DNA from: Agromyces sp. H17E-10
Lineage (GTDB): Bacteria > Actinomycetota > Actinomycetes > Actinomycetales > Microbacteriaceae
DNA: 64,000 bases
Reading direction: 5' to 3'
NCBI RefSeq assembly: GCF_022919715.1
Contig: NZ_CP095042.1
Span: forward strand, 930,001-994,000
Part shown: positions 24,988 to 32,983 of the stretch, piece after piece
Position numbering within the stretch: the stretch's first letter is position 1
Layout of the letters: every line of letters begins with the position of its first letter
Translations under genes and position numbers: made by a program
Notes under the pieces: generated by a model
Told to the model about the DNA's origin: nothing
The model's database searches: none
Seen by the model: only the letters and a program-made list of their open reading frames with translations

Positions 24988-25362
24988 ATGAGCAAATCGA
25001 TGATGATCCTGATCGCTGGACCCTATGCCTCGGGCACGGGAGGCGACCCCGAGTTGATGGCCGAGAACCTGCGGCGCCTCGAAGCAGCGGCCTGGCCGAT
25101 CTTCCGGGCCGGCCACGTGCCGATGATCGGCGAGTGGGTCGCACTGCCCGTCCTCTCGAGCGCCGGTGCGACCGGCCCGGCCGATCCACTCGCGGCCGAG
25201 GTCATGTACCCGACGGCGGAGCGCCTCCTGCAGCACTGCGACGCCGTGCTGCGGCTCCCCGGCGACTCGCGCGGCGCCGACCAGGACGTCGCGATCGCCC
25301 ACGACCGCGGCATCCCCGTCTATCACTCGCTCGACGAGGTTCCCGCACGCTCGACCTGCTGA
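24988..25362 (+). CDS. DUF4406 / nucleoside 2-deoxyribosyltransferase-like protein
   Basis: A 124-residue protein. It begins with a hydrophobic strand and a glycine-rich turn (MILIAGPYASG), has GHVPMIGEWVALP in the middle and VLRLPGDSRGADQDVAIAHDRGIPVY near the C-terminus, where the SRGADxD motif contains the acidic residues typical of the deoxyribosyltransferase fold. Such small enzymes cleave or transfer nucleoside-like N-glycosidic bonds, but the substrate here is unknown. The start could be ATG 24988 or ATG 25000. It is divergent from a DeoR regulator. Confidence 0.68.
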   Translation: MSKSMMILIAGPYASGTGGDPELMAENLRRLEAAAWPIFRAGHVPMIGEWVALPVLSSAGATGPADPLAAEVMYPTAERLLQHCDAVLRLPGDSRGADQDVAIAHDRGIPVYHSLDEVPARSTC

Positions 25363-25383
25363 CGCGCCGGCCCGGCCGGCGCC

Positions 25384-26004
25384 CTACTCGACGACGCCGG
25401 TCGTGGCCGCCTGCTTGCGCGCGTAGAAGTCGCGCACCCGGTTGCGGTTGCCGCAGTCGGATGCGACGCACCAGCGGCGGTTGTGCCGGGGCGACGAGTC
25501 GAGGAACACCCAGCCGCACTCGGCGTCGGCGCACTGCGCGAGCCGGTCGAGGTCGTCGCGCAGCAGCAGGTCGACCGCCGCGAGCGCCAGACGTCGGCGC
25601 GGCAGCGCGAGGTCGACGGCGAAGCTCCACTCCCACCCGTCGCCGGCTCGCGCGAGCGTGCCCGCCGCGACCGCCTCGGCGTGCTCGCGCACGACCGGTT
25701 CGGTGGGCCCGCCCTCGTAGCAGGCCGCGTACAGGTCCTCGCGCAGTCCGCGCACGAGAGTCCACTCGGCAACGGCGACGTCGGGATGCCGCGACGCGAG
25801 CGCGCGCAGCACCGCCGCCTGCTCGTCGTCGACGAGGCCGGTCTCGACGCCGAAGCGCACGACCTCGTCGTAGTCGACGAGGTAGTCGACGCAGAGCTCG
25901 GGCGCGAGCCGCTCGGAGACGGTGTTCATGAGATCGAGCCCGACGGCGCCCGCGATCTGCGCGAAGGGACTTTCGCGCCGACGATACGAGTCGAGAACCG
26001 CCAC
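25384..26004 (-). CDS. ABATE-domain protein with CGNR zinc finger
   Basis: A 206-residue presumed transcription regulator. The N-terminal ABATE domain (about residues 15-150; GLDLMNTVSERL) is followed by a zinc-binding CGNR domain whose cysteines are in CADAECGWVF, RRWCVASDCGNRNRV (about 157-190). The family is thought to regulate stress or antibiotic-related genes and is often divergent from a transporter. Here it is divergent from an MFS transporter, and TAATGCA occurs twice in the 63-bp gap, so it probably controls that pump. Confidence 0.82.
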   Translation of the reverse strand: MAVLDSYRRRESPFAQIAGAVGLDLMNTVSERLAPELCVDYLVDYDEVVRFGVETGLVDDEQAAVLRALASRHPDVAVAEWTLVRGLREDLYAACYEGGPTEPVVREHAEAVAAGTLARAGDGWEWSFAVDLALPRRRLALAAVDLLLRDDLDRLAQCADAECGWVFLDSSPRHNRRWCVASDCGNRNRVRDFYARKQAATTGVVE

Positions 26005-26014
26005 ACCATCATGC

Positions 26015-26068
26015 TAATGCACATTCCGGGCTTTACGCATTGGAGATGTTCTGCCACGCTGTAATGCA
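26015..26068. promoter_or_regulatory. Repeated TAATGCA sites between CGNR and MFS genes
   Basis: TAATGCA occurs at 26015-26021 and 26062-26068, with an inverted GCATT at 26037-26041. The spacing and position suggest binding sites for the CGNR regulator. The evidence is short sequence only. Confidence 0.35.
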
Positions 26069-27381
26069 TGCTCGTACGATCATCCGTTAGACACCGCATC
26101 GTGGCGGTCCGTCCTCGACGCGCGGCCGACTTCTCGCGCCTCTGGGTCGCACAGGGCGCCGGTGTCGCGGCCGCCCAGGTCGCCGAGCTCGCCCTGCCGC
26201 TGCTCGCGGTGCTCACGCTGAACGCCTCCGCGCTCGAACTCGGGCTGCTCGGGGTCGCACGGTGGCTGCCGTTCCTGCTGCTCGCGCTGCCGCTCGGCGT
26301 GCTCGTCGACCGGCACCGTCGTCGCCCGATGATCGTCATCTCCGACTGGGGCCGCGCCGCGCTCACCGTCGCGATCATCGTCGCGGCCGTCGCGGGCATG
26401 CTGACGATGCCGGCCCTGCTCCTGCTCGCCGCGGCGATCGGCTGCTTCACCGTGCTCTTCGAGGTGTCGTACCAGTCGATCGTGCCGAGCGTCGTCCCAC
26501 CCTCGGGGCTCGCCTCCGCGAACTCGAAGCTCGCCGCCACGGCGGCCGCCATCCAGGTCGGCGGTCCGGGGCTCGGCGGGCTGCTCGTGCAGCTCATCAC
26601 CGCGCCGCTCGCCCTCCTCGTCACGGCGGGCGGCTACGTCATCTCGGCCCTCTCGGTCGGCGGCATCCGTGCGCATGAGACCCTGCCCGCCGAGCGAGGC
26701 CGCTTCATCGACGAACTGCGGGCCGGGCTCTCGTTCGTGCGCCGCGACAGGTACCTCGTCGCGAACCTCGGGTTCTCGGCGCTCTACAACCCCTTCATCC
26801 AGTGGGTCATGGTGCTGTTCCTGCTGCACGCGGTCGACGAGCTCGGGCTCGACGCGTTCCAGGTCGGCCTCATCCTCGCGATCGGAGCGACGGGCGCGCT
26901 GGCGGGCTCGCTCCTCGCGGGGCCGCTCGTCCGGAGGTTCGGGGCGGGCCGCCCCATCCTGCTGACCGCGATCGCCGAGTGCGTCGTGCTGCTCGTGCTC
27001 CCGGTCGCGGATGCCTCGTGGGGTGCACCCCTGCTCGTCATCGTGCTCGGACTCGTGTTCGCCGTCGGCGACGCCGGGGCGACGCTGTCGAGCGTCATCC
27101 TCATCACGATCCGGCAGCTGCGCACGCCCGACCACATGCTCGGGCGCGTGAACGCGAGCATGCGCTGGGTCTCGTACGGCACGATCGCGTTCGGCGCTGC
27201 CGCCGGCGGCATCGTCGGCGAGCTCGTCGGCACGCGCCTCGGCATCCTGATCGGCGTGCTCTTCACGTTCGCGGCCGTGATCTGGGTCGCACTCGGCCCG
27301 CTGCCGCGCGTCACCGACCCCGCCGAGCTCGCGATCCCCGAGCGGCGCGAGCCCGAGGCATCCCCGGTCGCCGCTGGTTGA
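26068..27381 (+). CDS. MFS transporter (enterobactin-exporter-like subgroup)
   Basis: A 437-residue inner-membrane transporter with about 12 helices. The loop between helices 2 and 3 carries PLGVLVDRHRRRPMIV, the MFS motif A. The overall pattern, including LGRVNASMRWVSYGTIAFGAA in the second half, matches the drug/siderophore exporter branch (MFS_3, EntS-like). The frame ends within a dispersed repeat, whose GGTTGA supplies the last glycine and the TGA stop. It is divergent from the CGNR regulator, suggesting inducible efflux. Confidence 0.85.
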   Translation: MLVRSSVRHRIVAVRPRRAADFSRLWVAQGAGVAAAQVAELALPLLAVLTLNASALELGLLGVARWLPFLLLALPLGVLVDRHRRRPMIVISDWGRAALTVAIIVAAVAGMLTMPALLLLAAAIGCFTVLFEVSYQSIVPSVVPPSGLASANSKLAATAAAIQVGGPGLGGLLVQLITAPLALLVTAGGYVISALSVGGIRAHETLPAERGRFIDELRAGLSFVRRDRYLVANLGFSALYNPFIQWVMVLFLLHAVDELGLDAFQVGLILAIGATGALAGSLLAGPLVRRFGAGRPILLTAIAECVVLLVLPVADASWGAPLLVIVLGLVFAVGDAGATLSSVILITIRQLRTPDHMLGRVNASMRWVSYGTIAFGAAAGGIVGELVGTRLGILIGVLFTFAAVIWVALGPLPRVTDPAELAIPERREPEASPVAAG

Positions 27382-27557
27382 GGAGCGAGCGACGAAGGAG
27401 CACGCGTCTTCCCTCCGCTGGTTGAGGAGCGAGCGACGAAGGAGCACGCGTCTCGAAACCCTTGCGAGCCGGTTTCGAGACGCGTCGCCGCTCCGCGTCG
27501 GCGCTCCTCAACCAGCAGGAGAGACGCGTCGCCGCTCCGCGTCGGCGCTCCTCAACC
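27376..27557. repeat. Cluster of four dispersed GGTTGAG repeat arms
   Basis: Two arms in plus orientation (27376-27410, then 27420-27460) are followed by two inverted arms (27471-27513 and 27521-27557). The plus arms begin GGTTGAGGAGCGAGCGACG and end TCTCGAAACC. The cluster forms a strong hairpin between convergent genes and provides stop codons for both the MFS gene (27379-27381) and the membrane protein at 27552. Confidence 0.88.
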
Positions 27558-28982
27558 AGCGGGAGGGGTGCGGCGCTGCGCGCGTCGATCGCGCTTGGCA
27601 CGTCGGCGCTGCTCGGCCAGACGACGGCCGGCGAGCGACGACTGGTCGGGGTCTCCGGGCGAGAGCGCCGCGCGCAGCAGGTTGCGCTCGCGAACGGCGC
27701 CGCGCAGGTCGGCCATGCCGACGAGCGTCGCGAGCGTCGGCGCGGCGACCACCACGGCGACCGCCACCGCGAGCGCGATGCCGGGTCGCCCGGCCCTCAG
27801 GTCAGACCCGGCGAATCCCGCGATCGCGAACAGGGCGATCGGCATGATCGCGGCGACGATCGCCAGCGACGCCCACCGCCCGGCCCGCGGGTCGAGCAGC
27901 AGCGCGTCGGTGACCTCATCGGGAGCACGCCTCGGTCGCCCGTCGGCGACCCAGCGCACCGCGGCCAGCTCGACGCGGCGCATCATGACGATCCGCACGA
28001 CGGCGAGCCCGATCGTGATCGCCAGTGCGCACGCGATCGCGACGCCGCCCCAGAGGCTGAGCCCGTCGATGAACCGTTCGACCGGCTCGTCGAAGTAGCG
28101 TTCGTCGCACTGCCGGCACGGCTGTCGCAGCCAGACCGACACGAACCAGATCGCCGCCACCGCGAAGAGCGCGCACCCCGCGACGAGGAGCGCGCGGTCG
28201 ATGACGCGGAAGAAGCGTTCGCGCAGCAGCGCGGGCGGGTCCTCGACCGGGGATGCCTCGCGCCGATGTTCCTCGGCGAAGTCGGCGGCGACGACCGTAC
28301 GGTTCCAGCCCACCTCGAGCTCGGCGCGGCGGGCCTCCTGCCCCTCCTCGACGCCGAGCAGGATCGACCGCACGACGAGCCACGCGACGATCACCGCCGC
28401 GCTGACGCCCACGATCGTCCACACGACGGGTGTCCGTCCCTCGTCGTCGAACAGCGCGAAGCACAGACAGAAGCCGCCGACCGCCATGGCGATCACGGCG
28501 ACCGCGAGCACCGCACGGCGGACGTGACGGGCGGGAAGGATCGCGAGCCGTGCGCGCTGCCCCGCCGACGGCACCTGGTCGGGGTGCGCGGCGACGTGGC
28601 GTTCGAGCAGCCGCAGCGACGTCGTGGCGTCGAGGGCGCCGAGCAAGGGAATCGCGAGCGCCAGCGCCGCGGCGAGCCCGAACAGCGGCAGCACCGTCGC
28701 GCGGAAGAACTCCTCGAACTCGAGCTCGCGCGACAGGTCGCCGAGCGCTTCGTCGCCGACGATCGCGGTGATGAGCAACAGCAGCCACGTCGCCCCCGCG
28801 CCGATGGCGAAGGCGTTCGCGAGTCCGGCCGCCGTGCGTGCGAAGGCCGAAGCCGACGTCTCGGGCACCTCGACGAACCGGACGTCGCGCAGTTCGCGCT
28901 CGACGCGAGCGCGCTCCGCCCGGCGTCGTGCGGTGCGGGCGGCGCGTCCGCGTGAAAACCGCTCGTCGTGGGCGCGCACCAC
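27552..28982 (-). CDS. Uncharacterised multi-pass membrane protein
   Basis: A 476-residue protein that I do not recognise. About 50 basic cytoplasmic residues are followed by roughly eight transmembrane helices arranged in pairs. A short external loop contains the pair of cysteines RQPCRQCDERYF (near residue 295), a possible metal or disulphide site. The C-terminal tail is strongly basic (AEQRRRAKRDRRAQRR). The final residues TPPAG and the stop lie in a dispersed repeat, so the C-terminus may have been altered by the repeat. No operon partner is evident. Confidence 0.65.
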   Translation of the reverse strand: MVRAHDERFSRGRAARTARRRAERARVERELRDVRFVEVPETSASAFARTAAGLANAFAIGAGATWLLLLITAIVGDEALGDLSRELEFEEFFRATVLPLFGLAAALALAIPLLGALDATTSLRLLERHVAAHPDQVPSAGQRARLAILPARHVRRAVLAVAVIAMAVGGFCLCFALFDDEGRTPVVWTIVGVSAAVIVAWLVVRSILLGVEEGQEARRAELEVGWNRTVVAADFAEEHRREASPVEDPPALLRERFFRVIDRALLVAGCALFAVAAIWFVSVWLRQPCRQCDERYFDEPVERFIDGLSLWGGVAIACALAITIGLAVVRIVMMRRVELAAVRWVADGRPRRAPDEVTDALLLDPRAGRWASLAIVAAIMPIALFAIAGFAGSDLRAGRPGIALAVAVAVVVAAPTLATLVGMADLRGAVRERNLLRAALSPGDPDQSSLAGRRLAEQRRRAKRDRRAQRRTPPAG

Positions 28983-29062
28983 CGGCTCAGGCCCTGCGCT
29001 CGACCGCGACGGTCGGTCGGTGGTCGGAGGCGGGTCGGGCCGAGACGGTCATGCCCGACAGA

Positions 29063-29521
29063 TTATCGGCTGCGGATCGGCGCCTCGGGGTCGATCGCGA
29101 TGAGCGCCTGCTCGATCGCGTCGGCGAGCGCACGCACGCCGTCGCGACCGACCGGTGCGAACTCGCGATCGATCGCCGGCAGGTACGCCTTCGCCCCGGC
29201 GAGGAACCGCCGTCGGCCGGCGGCGGTGAGCACTGCGTAGGCCGAACGCCCGTCGTCGGGGTTGACCTCGCGGCCGACCAGCCCAGCGGCGACGAGGTCG
29301 TCGACGAGGCGGCTCACCCGGGTGCGGCTCAGCACGACGCGCTCCCCCAACTTGCCCATCGTCAGGCGCCCGCCCGCGTCGTTGAGCTCGAGCAGCACGT
29401 CGTACCAGCCGAGCGGCAGCCCGCCATCGGTCGCGACCGCGCGCTCGAGTCGCGGCAGCACGGCTGCGTGCAGCCGCAGCAGGGACTCCCAGGCGCGTTC
29501 GGCGTCGCTCGATCTGCTCAT
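29063..29521 (-). CDS. MarR-family transcriptional regulator
   Basis: A 152-residue winged-helix regulator. The core (about residues 50-105) contains LTMGKLGERVVLSRTRVSRLVDDL and the wing NPDDGRSAYAVLT, both typical of MarR. ATG 29521 is chosen; a longer upstream frame would run into the operators. It is divergent from an FMN azoreductase gene, and two matching inverted repeats lie between them. MarR proteins next to azoreductases normally respond to quinones, azo dyes or thiol-reactive compounds and derepress the enzyme. Confidence 0.85.
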   Translation of the reverse strand: MSRSSDAERAWESLLRLHAAVLPRLERAVATDGGLPLGWYDVLLELNDAGGRLTMGKLGERVVLSRTRVSRLVDDLVAAGLVGREVNPDDGRSAYAVLTAAGRRRFLAGAKAYLPAIDREFAPVGRDGVRALADAIEQALIAIDPEAPIRSR

Positions 29522-29540
29522 GCCGTGAACCCTACCACTT

Positions 29541-29602
29541 GCGTGCGTGCGCACACATATGCCAGACTCGCCTCTCGTCACGATATGTGCGTCTGCACAC
29601 AC
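29541..29602. promoter_or_regulatory. Two MarR-type operators
   Basis: Two related 18-bp sites, 29541-29558 and 29585-29602, share 13 of 18 positions (core GTGCGT-N2-GCACAC). Each has inverted symmetry (GTGCGCAC in the first; TGTGC-N4-GCACA in the second). One is near the MarR start and the other near the azoreductase start. Confidence 0.6.
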
Positions 29603-29616
29603 TTGAAGGGACCACC

Positions 29617-30270
29617 ATGACCACGCTCCTGCACATCTCCGCCTCGCCGCGCGGTGAGGCGTCGCACTCGCTCGCGATCGCCCGCACGTTCGTCGAGTCG
29701 TTCGCGGAGGTCTCGCCCGAGGCATCCGTCTCGCACTGGGACCTCTGGGACGGCTCGCTGCCCGCCTTCGGCCCCGACGGAGCGGGCGCCAAGATGCGCG
29801 TGTTCGCAGGCGACGAGCCCAAGGGTGCCGAGGAGATCGCCTGGCACCGCGCCCGCCTCGCGTTCGAGCGCTTCGCCGCGGCCGACCTCTACCTGTTCAG
29901 CCTGCCCATGTGGAACTCGGGGGTGCCCTACATCGCGAAGCAGTTCATCGACGTCGTGAGCCAGCCCGGCTGGGTGTTCGGCTTCGACGGCGAGACGGGG
30001 TACTCGGGCCTGCTCGAGGGCAAGCGCGCCGCGGTCGTGTACTCGAGCGCGGTCTACGGCGAGGGGCGGCCGCCGGCGTTCGGCGCCGACTTCCAGCAGC
30101 CGTTCTTCGAGGGGTGGCTGCGCTGGGCGGGCATCGACGAGATCGACTCGATCGAGTTCCGCCCGAACCTCGCGATCGCCGACGCCGAGCCCGGCCGGCT
30201 CGCTGCACATGCCGAGGCGCGTCGGCTGGGCGCCGAGTTCGGGCGCGACGCGCGAGCCGCGGCGGCGTGA
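29617..30270 (+). CDS. azoR: FMN-dependent NADH:quinone oxidoreductase / azoreductase
   Basis: A 217-residue flavodoxin-fold enzyme that reduces azo dyes and quinones with NAD(P)H in the cytoplasm. The FMN phosphate loop SASPRGEASHS is at about residues 8-18, and MWNSGVPYIAKQFIDVVSQPGWVF near 100-125 is the conserved AzoR isoalloxazine/dimer segment. ATG 29617 is chosen on AAGGGA spacing; the upstream extension covers the operator. It is divergent from a MarR regulator. Confidence 0.85.
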   Translation: MTTLLHISASPRGEASHSLAIARTFVESFAEVSPEASVSHWDLWDGSLPAFGPDGAGAKMRVFAGDEPKGAEEIAWHRARLAFERFAAADLYLFSLPMWNSGVPYIAKQFIDVVSQPGWVFGFDGETGYSGLLEGKRAAVVYSSAVYGEGRPPAFGADFQQPFFEGWLRWAGIDEIDSIEFRPNLAIADAEPGRLAAHAEARRLGAEFGRDARAAAA

Positions 30271-30325
30271 GGTTTCGGGGGTTGACCCGATATCGCCCGG
30301 CCGCGCGGGCCGGTTGACTCGAGGC

Positions 30326-30898
30326 ATGTCTCTCGTCAGCTTCCTGCGCGGCTGGGCGGTCACCGCCCTCGGCTGCCTGCCCCTGCTCGTCCTCCTCCTC
30401 ATCCCGCAGCTCATGCGGAGCCGTGCCGGCAGCGAATCGTTGCTCATGATCGGGATGCTGCTGCTGTTCGCCCTGCTCATCGCCGGCGTCGTGCTCGCTC
30501 CGGTGCTGAGCGCGATCGCCGCACCGGTCGACGGCACGTGGCAACCGCGCACGGCGCTGCGGTCGGCCCGCGACGTGTGGCGGCGACGCGCCGGCCAGGC
30601 CTGGCTCGCGCTCGGCATGCTGGTCGTCGTCTACGGTGCCGGCCAGGCGGTCGGCTACCTCCTCGCCGAGGCTGTGCCGTACGTGCACGACAACCCGGCG
30701 AGCGCGACCGACCCGTCGGCACCGCTGTGGGTCATCGACTACCCCGCCTACGTGCTGCAGGCTCTCGTGATCTACGCGTTCACGACGCTCGCGATCACGG
30801 CGTACGGAGCGCGGCTGCGCGCGCTCGCGATCGGCCTCGCCCGATCGACGACCGATGGAGTCCTGTCTGGAGGCTCTTTCAGTTCCGCCTCATCGTGA
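30326..30898 (+). CDS. Small four-helix membrane protein, uncharacterised
   Basis: A 190-residue protein with about four hydrophobic segments: near residues 8-30, 38-62, 95-118 and 140-165. It has no recognised family motif. The C-terminal 16 residues are serine- and glycine-rich and end inside a perfect 16-bp hairpin at 30877-30911 that also contains the TGA stop. The tail therefore looks as if it arose from, or was truncated by, an inserted palindrome. It follows the azoreductase by 55 bp on the same strand and may be co-transcribed. Confidence 0.6.
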   Translation: MSLVSFLRGWAVTALGCLPLLVLLLIPQLMRSRAGSESLLMIGMLLLFALLIAGVVLAPVLSAIAAPVDGTWQPRTALRSARDVWRRRAGQAWLALGMLVVVYGAGQAVGYLLAEAVPYVHDNPASATDPSAPLWVIDYPAYVLQALVIYAFTTLAITAYGARLRALAIGLARSTTDGVLSGGSFSSASS

Positions 30899-30911
30899 GG
30901 CGGAACTGAAA
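30877..30911. terminator. Perfect 16-bp hairpin overlapping a stop codon
   Basis: TTTCAGTTCCGCCTCA (30877-30892), loop TCG, then its exact complement (30896-30911). The TGA stop of the upstream gene is the first triplet of the second arm. It may terminate transcription or be a palindromic insertion. Confidence 0.65.
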
Positions 30912-30977
30912 CAGCTCCGGCCGCCTTCTCCTGGGCGTCTCGACGCCGCATCGTCGCCGCGCCACCGGCGCCCCGCC

Positions 30978-31047
30978 GGTCGAGTAGCGCGTGACTCCCC
31001 ACCGCCGGTCGAGTAGCGCGCGACGAAGGAGCACGCGTATCGAGACC
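30978..31047. repeat. Dispersed GGTCGAG repeat, one truncated and one complete arm
   Basis: GGTCGAGTAGCGCG at 30978 is cut short after about 20 bp; a full arm follows at 31007-31047, ending GTATCGAGACC. It lies between the small membrane protein and the inositol-monophosphatase homologue. Confidence 0.8.
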
Positions 31048-31073
31048 CCGCACGCGAGTCTCGCCGAGTCGGG

Positions 31074-31883
31074 CTACGTGGCGAGCTCGGCCCGAACGGC
31101 TTCCGAGTGCGGGGCGATGAGTGCGAGCGTCCGTTCATGGGTCGGGGCATCGGCGGCGATGAGCAGCCCGTTCCCGCTGCGCAGGGGCTCGCCCGCCAGG
31201 TCGCTGACGACGCAACCGGATGCTTCGCACAGCGCGATCCCTGCGGCGAAGTGCAGGTTGTCATGCAGACGCCCGTCTGAGACGTACGCGGCTCGGCGAC
31301 CGGCGGCGACCCACGCCACCCCGAGCGTGGAGGAGATGACCCGCGGACCGTACTCGGCGCGAAGGAGCGAGTCGGCGACGAGTTGCCCGCCGACGAACGG
31401 GCGGTCGAGCGGCCCGTCGCAGTTGATCTCGACGAGCCCCGATCTCGCGCTCGGGACGAGCGCCTCTTCAGTGCCGCGAGATCGGCGCCGTGCACGTTCG
31501 CCATCGGTCCAGAAGAGATCGCCGGAGATCGGTTCGGCGACGGCCGAGGCGAGATCGGCGTCGCCCTCGCGAAGCGCGACGTTCACCGCGAAGAGGGGCG
31601 TCCCTGCGGCGAAGTTCAACGTTCCGCAGAGCGGGTCGATGAGCCAGCGGCGAGTTCCGCCGCCGCCGCCCGACGCACCCGATTCCTCGCCGATGCGGGC
31701 GTCAGCCGGTCGATGCTCGTCGAGTACTGCGAGCATCGCCTGCTCGGCATCGAGATCGGCTTGCGTGGCGAAATCAGTCGCCGATTTCGCGAACCGCGCA
31801 TTCGGACCGCCGTAGCGTCTCGCCACGACAGCGGCTCCGGCCTCGGCCGTGGCGATCGCCACATCGACGTCACTGAGGTGCAC
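31074..31883 (-). CDS. Inositol-monophosphatase-family protein with altered metal site
   Basis: A 269-residue member of the IMPase superfamily of lithium-sensitive, magnesium-dependent sugar phosphatases. IGEESG (64-69) supplies the usual glutamate metal ligand. The signature WLIDPxDGTxN reads WLIDPLCGTLN (80-90), with cysteine in place of the second metal-binding aspartate. The C-terminal WDxAAG motif reads LHFAAG (210-215), with histidine in place of aspartate. The rest of the fold is intact and there are no stops, so this looks like a divergent active subfamily or a non-catalytic relative rather than a decaying gene. Confidence 0.78.
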   Translation of the reverse strand: MHLSDVDVAIATAEAGAAVVARRYGGPNARFAKSATDFATQADLDAEQAMLAVLDEHRPADARIGEESGASGGGGGTRRWLIDPLCGTLNFAAGTPLFAVNVALREGDADLASAVAEPISGDLFWTDGERARRRSRGTEEALVPSARSGLVEINCDGPLDRPFVGGQLVADSLLRAEYGPRVISSTLGVAWVAAGRRAAYVSDGRLHDNLHFAAGIALCEASGCVVSDLAGEPLRSGNGLLIAADAPTHERTLALIAPHSEAVRAELAT

Positions 31884-32050
31884 GCGCCGAAGATAGCAGG
31901 CTCGGTGCTACGCGGGTCTCCCCCGGGGTAAAGCTACGCGAGGTTCTGCCCGACCCTGAGCCCGATCTCCGTGCGCGCACGGATGCGGCACCGCACCGCC
32001 CCGACCGACACTCGCTCCTGTTGTCATCACCCCGACTGAAGGAGCCCCCG

Positions 32051-32905
32051 ATGACTGGAACCAACCCGACCACCTCGGCCGGCGTCGACACCGACGCCGA
32101 CCGCGAACTCAAGGCCAAGCACCGCAGCATGTGGGCGTCGGGCGACTACCCGGCGGTCGCCGCCGACCTCGTCTGGCCGCTCGGAGCGCGCCTCGTCGAC
32201 GCCGTCGGCGTGCGCGCCGGCGACCGCGTGCTCGACGTCGCGGCGGGCACCGGCAGCGCTGCGATCCGCGCGGCCGCCCGCGGTGCCGACGTCGTGGCGA
32301 GCGACCTCGCACCCGAGCTCTTCGAGGCAGGCCGCCGCAACGCGGCCGATGCCGGCGTCGACCTCGAGTGGGTCGAGGCCGACGCCGAGCACCTGCCGTA
32401 CGACGACGCCGCGTTCGACGCGGCGATCTCGGCCATCGGCATCATGTTCGCCCCGCACCACGAGGCGGCGGCGGGCGAACTGCTGCGCGTCACCCGCCCC
32501 GGCGGTCGCGTCGGTGTGCTGAGCTGGACGCCCGAGGGGTTCATCGGCCGCATGTTCCGCGCGATGAAGCCGTTCGCTCCGCCCCTGCCCGAGGGTACGC
32601 AGCCGGCCCCGCTCTGGGGCGACGAGTCGCACGTGCGCACCCTCTTCGGCGACGCGGTCGACGACGTCGAGGTGCAGCGCGACTCGGTCGTCGTCGATCA
32701 CTTCGCCACGGGCGCAGAGTTCCGCGACTACTTCAAGGCCAACTACGGCCCGACGATCGCGGTGTACCGCCGCATCGCCGACGATGCCGACGCCGTGCGG
32801 GCGCTCGACGACGCGCTCGCCGCGCTCGGCGACACGCAGCTGCAGACCGACGGCGACGGCGCGATGCGGTGGGAGTACCTGCTCGTCACCGCGACCCGCC
32901 GCTGA
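32051..32905 (+). CDS. Class I SAM-dependent methyltransferase
   Basis: A 284-residue cytoplasmic methyltransferase. The SAM-binding motif I VLDVAAGTGSAAI is at about residues 64-76, motif II EWVEADAEHLPY near 105-116 and post-motif GGRVGVLSWTPEGF near 153-166. The last pattern is typical of the UbiE/Methyltransf_11 group. The ribosome site GAAGGAG lies 8 nt before ATG 32051. The acceptor substrate is unknown. A strong bidirectional terminator follows. Confidence 0.82.
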   Translation: MTGTNPTTSAGVDTDADRELKAKHRSMWASGDYPAVAADLVWPLGARLVDAVGVRAGDRVLDVAAGTGSAAIRAAARGADVVASDLAPELFEAGRRNAADAGVDLEWVEADAEHLPYDDAAFDAAISAIGIMFAPHHEAAAGELLRVTRPGGRVGVLSWTPEGFIGRMFRAMKPFAPPLPEGTQPAPLWGDESHVRTLFGDAVDDVEVQRDSVVVDHFATGAEFRDYFKANYGPTIAVYRRIADDADAVRALDDALAALGDTQLQTDGDGAMRWEYLLVTATRR

Positions 32906-32925
32906 CCGGCCGCACGCGCGCTGAA

Positions 32926-32962
32926 ACCCCGTGAGCCGGTCGTGGCGACCGGCTCACGGGGT
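32926..32962. terminator. Bidirectional terminator, 17-bp perfect stem
   Basis: ACCCCGTGAGCCGGTCG (32926-32942), loop TGG, exact complement at 32946-32962. It separates the convergent methyltransferase and large surface-protein genes. Confidence 0.88.
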
Positions 32963-32983
32963 CTCAGCTGGGCGTACGCCGGG

